From NCBI GenBank assembly GCA_964251665.1, contig CAXUKO010000034.1:1-19212 (forward strand): a stretch of DNA of 19,212 nt, read 5' to 3'. The DNA is from JBBQLG01 sp964251665 (GTDB lineage: Bacteria > Bacteroidota > Bacteroidia > Cytophagales > Spirosomataceae). Each line of letters begins with the position of its first letter. Positions within the stretch are counted from its first letter, which is position 1. The position numbers and the translations under genes are program-made. Below are positions 16,801 to 19,212 of the stretch, in pieces. The notes under the pieces are model-generated. The model did no database searches. It saw only the letters and a list, made by a program, of their open reading frames with translations, and was not told the DNA's origin.

Positions 16801-16840
16801 AGGGCGTACGCAACAGAAAAAACGTTGGGATTGGATTCAT
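13808..16840 (-). CDS. LanB-type lantibiotic dehydratase, full length
   Basis: A 1010-aa class I lanthipeptide dehydratase. The N-terminal part has the family signature LKYALRMGARCTPFGLFVGC (TPFGLF at 80-85) and covers the large glutamylation domain, which uses glutamyl-tRNA to activate Ser/Thr. From about residue 730 lies the elimination (SpaB_C/thiopeptide-type) domain: GSDWVYLKVYCGYQTATDVL, ISHWFFIRYEDPEPHLRIRL. Both halves are in one chain, so this is the fused type, not the split pair seen in some Bacteroidota. The enzyme converts Ser/Thr to Dha/Dhb in the cytoplasm. The start at 16840 lies 41 bp after a 47-codon Thr/Ser-rich ORF, its probable substrate. No LanC cyclase is present. A LytTR regulator and kinase are just upstream. 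Confidence 0.92.
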   Translation of the reverse strand: MNPIPTFFLLRTPLLSIESVLASLEEKTLSMLLHQEWASEAICIASPAFHAQWQTDPALTNPKLRLAALKYALRMGARCTPFGLFVGCTVGQVGPPTAIDFSDRLIRPWYRLDGQVLSMLARFVSEHPVWREQVLFWPNSGLYTVGTQLRYTEITGQKPPVTHCLSQIEATPAVLRVLRLAHQGASITDLVRQLTRSGVNTGEARAFIEQLIHDQVLVSELTPHVTGTDFFDSLIERVARWPGSETLTAPWYKIRSLLQSSMSNRERAPAIRALLEDQLAIPLPTDNIVQCDTFFETPTCQLNKTVLNSLQPTLLRVAGLLQASQSVPVSLADFRARFIARYQEQEVPLAVVLDGETGIGYGPEDALFGENALLEDLIFPVGSLDDSPAMAPVHPLLLDKYVDWLAQGNLSITLTHKDVAQLSPACVYLPDSYCALGYLLASSVEAIDAGSYHFVLKGMCGPSAFTLMGRFCHGNSQLAALVAGQLTQSQQRDSERIYAEVAHLPSPRADNVLHRPHLHAYEIPYMTRSTLPVDQQIPLSDLLVSVPGGNRIMLRSKRLAKEVIPRLTTAHTYATGLPVYRFLGDLQHQDGGLSAGWHWGNLAQARRLPRVQYEQIILTEARWRLTQADWKSGWTDAENVMAWRTQWLIPRYIALVQADNELVLDLDAPTCQQLLITTLRRLTTLTLIEWLQTPDKCWIAGPCGKMTHEIIFPFINPVDELPRVTSGQQEGTVQRTFLPGSDWVYLKVYCGYQTATDVLRKFAKMAGAMVRRKQISHWFFIRYEDPEPHLRIRLHRQDLTVDALLETCRAILRPFVQSGAVHNLQVATYERELERYSPALMEITEWLFWTDSRCMAGVHCQSFTDDQFLAAGVLSVSNYLTDVGFNTEQKTRFCRKGFDSLVNEQGNGSVKRRTLATLYRSNQVLLERLIKGETLSPQEQAWQDLFRQRGQQNKPYLATVLASPQRPEDYLSTLIHLSLNRLFSRHQRTYELLVYHHLHRAYCSLLARKS

Positions 16841-16881
16841 CAGTCGCCTACTGGTCAGAGCATCTGTCGCAATATTACCCG

Positions 16882-17025
16882 TCAGCGACTGTTTCCGTAG
16901 CCGGTCATTGTGGTGACGGTTGTCGTTGAAGTACAGATGTCGGTAGTAAGCGGTGCGGACACATTTTTAGAAGCGGGGGTGCCTAACGCCAGTAGGCGTA
17001 CTTTGCGATATGTAAACTTTTTCAT
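16882..17025 (-). CDS. Candidate class I lanthipeptide precursor (47 aa, Thr/Ser-rich, one Cys)
   Basis: Read directly on the minus strand: ATG at 17025, TGA ending at 16882. The N-terminal 15 residues MKKFTYRKVRLLALG are basic and hydrophobic, like a short leader. Residues 16-47 contain 14 Ser/Thr out of 32 and a single Cys (C31), including TTDICTSTTTVTTMTGYGNS. Such Thr/Ser density with a Cys directly ahead of a lanB gene (41 bp) is what a LanB substrate looks like. There is no GG motif and no FNLD-type leader box, so the leader boundary is unknown and cleavage may not be by the C39 exporter. With one Cys only one lanthionine ring could form; most dehydrated residues would stay linear. It could alternatively be a spurious ORF, but its composition and position argue against that. 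Confidence 0.6.
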   Translation of the reverse strand: MKKFTYRKVRLLALGTPASKNVSAPLTTDICTSTTTVTTMTGYGNSR

Positions 17026-17153
17026 GCGCTGAATAATATGAAGAATGGGTGTGAGTGAACTGACGGGTTAATATCAGCAAGTAACCAAAGGTGAATCTAT
17101 TCGACAGGATACCAATGTTTTTTCGACTAATAATGGTTTAGCGTAGACAAAGA

Positions 17154-17939
17154 CTAACGTAGGGCTGATATATATCTTTTTAACTCCTCCCGGTACAGAG
17201 GACCTATCAGTAGTTTAACCCCATTGGTCAGTATCAACGTGTTACCATCGATCAGCCGGATCGCCGATTGCCGGACGATATGTGACCGGTGTATACGGAC
17301 GAACGTAGGCGGCTGAAATATCTCTTCCGCCTTGCCAATACTCACGTGAGTGAGAATCATCTTACCGTTGAGGTAAACTTTAACGTAATCCTTGAGCCCT
17401 TCGACGTAGAAGATCTCCTCAAAGGGAATTTGTAACAACCGCTTTTCTTCCCGCAACCAAACCGACGACACGCTGGGTGGCGAACCAGGTAAACTATCGT
17501 TCCGTCGCTGATCATTAACAAAGGGTGGGGCTGCCACTGCTGACCATCCGCCCGGCGAGGCCAAAGGAAACTGGCTCCGTCTCTCGCGGAACTTAACGAT
17601 CGCCTGCACGAAGCGTTCAAAAGCGATGGGCTTGACTAAATAGTCGAGTACGGCAAACTCATAGCTTTTCAAAGCAAAATCAGGAAACGCCGTCGTCAGA
17701 ATGATGTCCGGTCGATTAGCCAGCCGTAGATTCATCAGGTCAATGCCGGTCATCTCCGGCATTTGAATGTCCAGAAAGAGCAGATTAGGTTTGAACTGGT
17801 CAATAGCTTCCAACGCCTGCATGGCGTTGGCGCAGATAGCCACGCACACCAGATCCGGGGTGCGTTCCACAAAGACCTCGATGATGTCCCGGGCCGGGGG
17901 TTCATCATCCACGATGATAACGCGGTGCGATGGATTCAT
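17154..17939 (-). CDS. LytTR-family response regulator
   Basis: A 261-aa response regulator. The receiver domain (residues 5-120) has the acidic pair D11/D12 (VIIVDDEPPAR), phospho-acceptor D57 (LLFLDIQMPEMTG), the switch Thr region (ILTTAFPDFA) and the conserved Lys in DYLVKPI. A linker of about 45 residues leads to a LytTR DNA-binding domain (IFYVEGLKDYVKVYLNGK, FVRIHRSHIVRQSAI, NGVKLLIGPLYREEL). Such regulators bind spaced direct repeats upstream of target genes. The gene starts inside the end of the kinase gene (35-bp overlap) and ends 128 bp before the candidate lanthipeptide precursor start, so control of the lanA/lanB unit is the natural guess. No clear LytTR repeat was found in that spacer. 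Confidence 0.93.
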   Translation of the reverse strand: MNPSHRVIIVDDEPPARDIIEVFVERTPDLVCVAICANAMQALEAIDQFKPNLLFLDIQMPEMTGIDLMNLRLANRPDIILTTAFPDFALKSYEFAVLDYLVKPIAFERFVQAIVKFRERRSQFPLASPGGWSAVAAPPFVNDQRRNDSLPGSPPSVSSVWLREEKRLLQIPFEEIFYVEGLKDYVKVYLNGKMILTHVSIGKAEEIFQPPTFVRIHRSHIVRQSAIRLIDGNTLILTNGVKLLIGPLYREELKRYISALR

Positions 17940-19077
17940 GCAACTGGATGGTTAAATTGACTGTGAAGCAATTCGCTTCCTCCCGGATATCTAGTCGGTG
18001 ATGAGAGGGGTAGAAGTGAGTTAAGCGTTTGCGCACATTGCTCAGACCAATGCCGCCAAGTTGATTTTTAGTCTTGGGGGGCACACTGTTAGTGACTTCC
18101 AGTTGTAGGGATGTCGCTGAGACATTAACCCGAATGCGGACCCAGGACGCCTGCGCACTAGCCTGAAGGCCATGTTTGAAGGCATTTTCGACAAAAATAA
18201 TCAGTAGTAGGGGGGGAATGACCTGCACACCCGGTTGACCGATCACTTCGAAAAAGATCTGCACGTAATCCTCGTGGCGGATACGCTGCAACTCAATGTA
18301 GCTTGTCAGAAACGTTAACTCGTTGCTTAAGGGTACCTGTTCTTCGTTGGTTTCATACAGTGAATAGCGCATCAGATCGGCCAGCTTAAGGATTGTATCT
18401 CCCACTTTTGTAGGTGACTTAATTGAAAATGAATAGATATTATTCAGGGTATTAAACAGAAAATGCGGACTGATTTGTGCTTTAAGAAAGTCGAATTCCA
18501 GCCGTAGATTTTCTCTCTCCAACTCCGTTTGCCTAAGTTTGAGAGTAAACAGGTCTTTGAAGGCTTTCAGGCCAACGGCGTAAAGGAGGTAGTTGTAGAA
18601 CAGCGAAAAGGAAAATAACCAGACAATCGTGGGATCAAGTGGAGCCTGCCAAAATTGTAGTTGATTCAGCGGTTCGGCATACCGGGTATATAAGCGAGGT
18701 AATTCATCTAGGCTGAAAAGGCGAGTGAAAAGCCTGAAGTGGTACAGGACGATCTCTGAAGTGAGAACGTGAATAATCAGAGCGCCCAGACTGAACAGGC
18801 TGGGCCGGAAATGGGTCAATATATATCGGCGGGTCAGGGTCGTTAGGGCTCCGTAAGCGGTGAGGGTTAGTCCCCCAAAAACGATTGTCGCCAGCAGGGT
18901 ATACCGAAAGGCTGCATCTGGTGAAGAGTGCGGGATGGTGGAAGCGATAAAGTGAAAGCCCCGGTAGATTAGGTATAGGGTCGTGCCCCAAAGCAGCCCG
19001 TGCCGAATCAGCCGCACCCGTAAGTCGGCACTGACTAGCAATTGTAGTAAGAACGAGTTCGTGCGCTCATCAGTCAT
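17905..19077 (-). CDS. LytS-type sensor histidine kinase
   Basis: A 390-aa membrane kinase. The N-terminal half carries about four transmembrane helices (around residues 25-45, 60-80, 95-115 and 150-170) with no recognisable extracellular sensor domain. A short coiled coil (KLRQTELERENLRLEFDFLK) leads to the His_kinase motif AQISPHFLFNTLNNIYSF, with phospho-acceptor H205. The ATPase has the N-box IIFVENAFKHG (N298) and G-box LGGIGLSNVRKRL. It should phosphorylate D57 of the overlapping LytTR regulator. The signal is unknown; a secreted peptide from this locus is one possibility. It is the first gene of the minus-strand run in the window. Confidence 0.93.
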   Translation of the reverse strand: MTDERTNSFLLQLLVSADLRVRLIRHGLLWGTTLYLIYRGFHFIASTIPHSSPDAAFRYTLLATIVFGGLTLTAYGALTTLTRRYILTHFRPSLFSLGALIIHVLTSEIVLYHFRLFTRLFSLDELPRLYTRYAEPLNQLQFWQAPLDPTIVWLFSFSLFYNYLLYAVGLKAFKDLFTLKLRQTELERENLRLEFDFLKAQISPHFLFNTLNNIYSFSIKSPTKVGDTILKLADLMRYSLYETNEEQVPLSNELTFLTSYIELQRIRHEDYVQIFFEVIGQPGVQVIPPLLLIIFVENAFKHGLQASAQASWVRIRVNVSATSLQLEVTNSVPPKTKNQLGGIGLSNVRKRLTHFYPSHHRLDIREEANCFTVNLTIQLHESIAPRYHRG

Positions 19078-19169
19078 AAAATAAAGCTAAATCTGGATGT
19101 TTGCCACTACTAATGAGCTTCTGGTAGCTGAACATGCGAATCGTCTTTGTAGGAAGTGTGGGGTGGTCT

Positions 19170-19199
19170 AGTTTAGCGGCACACTAAACTTGCAAGTTT
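19170..19199. promoter_or_regulatory. Hairpin and 14-bp palindrome upstream of the kinase gene
   Basis: agtttag (19170-19176) and ctaaact (19184-19190) form a perfect 7-bp inverted repeat, overlapping a perfect 14-bp palindrome aaacttgcaagttt (19186-19199). On the + strand a short T-run follows. The site is about 90-120 bp upstream of the kinase start. It could be an operator or the terminator of a neighbouring gene outside the window. On the minus strand a short frame from the window edge (MSIIKTCKFSVPLN) ends within the hairpin; whether it is the tail of a gene cannot be judged. Confidence 0.35.
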
Positions 19200-19212
19200 T
19201 TATAATACTCAT

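Noticed and set aside
1..19212. CRISPR array, tRNA or rRNA genes
   Set aside because: I saw no regularly spaced repeats, tRNA-like cloverleaf with CCA-type end, or rRNA signature while reading the window.

Overview
The window looks like a Bacteroidota chromosome segment, most likely a Cytophagales/Spirosoma-type bacterium. Supporting traits are double-glycine precursor peptides with the Bacteroidota leader signature LSKEQMK..GG, a DUF4369/TlpA-type thioredoxin, a C39-like/VKOR/thioredoxin fusion protein, a LytS/LytTR two-component pair, and no obvious Shine-Dalgarno sequences. This is inference from family content; no rRNA or other marker gene is present.

Layout. Positions 1-1722 are mobile DNA: the decayed 5' part of an IS1182-like transposase gene next to an IS3-family element with orfA, orfB and an A6G frameshift site. 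Positions 1721-2884 (+ strand) hold the 3' end of an AAA+ ATPase gene cut off at the IS edge, overlapping by 4 bp a DUF6602-like gene with a PD-(D/E)XK-like motif. This may be the remains of a two-gene defence-type module. Everything from 3032 to 19077 is on the minus strand and is a RiPP (ribosomally made, modified peptide) locus.

In transcription order the RiPP locus runs as follows. (a) A LytS-type histidine kinase and a LytTR response regulator overlap each other. (b) A small Thr/Ser-rich, one-Cys ORF of 47 aa (16882-17025) looks like a lanthipeptide precursor and lies just ahead of a full-length LanB dehydratase. (c) After a 620-bp gap comes a tight cassette joined by ATGA overlaps: a C39-like/VKOR/thioredoxin membrane protein, a GT1-type glycosyltransferase and a Cys-rich GG-leader peptide with seven core cysteines, ended by a 17-bp perfect hairpin. 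(d) A TlpA-like thioredoxin follows. (e) A scar follows in which the 5' end of a second C39-ABC exporter gene is fused to the 3' end of a thioredoxin-type gene. (f) A second GG peptide with four core cysteines comes next. (g) An AT-rich OmpA-domain gene follows. (h) The intact C39-ABC exporter and its HlyD-type adaptor end the locus.

Working model (inference). The kinase/regulator pair controls peptide production. LanB dehydrates the 47-aa peptide. VKOR/Trx and TlpA manage disulfides. The glycosyltransferase may glycosylate the Cys-rich peptide, whose odd number of cysteines recalls glycocins, although known glycocin S-glycosyltransferases are GT2 rather than GT1. The C39-ABC exporter removes the 24-residue leaders and, with HlyD, exports the products. 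No LanC cyclase, immunity gene or TolC-like outer-membrane protein is visible in the window.
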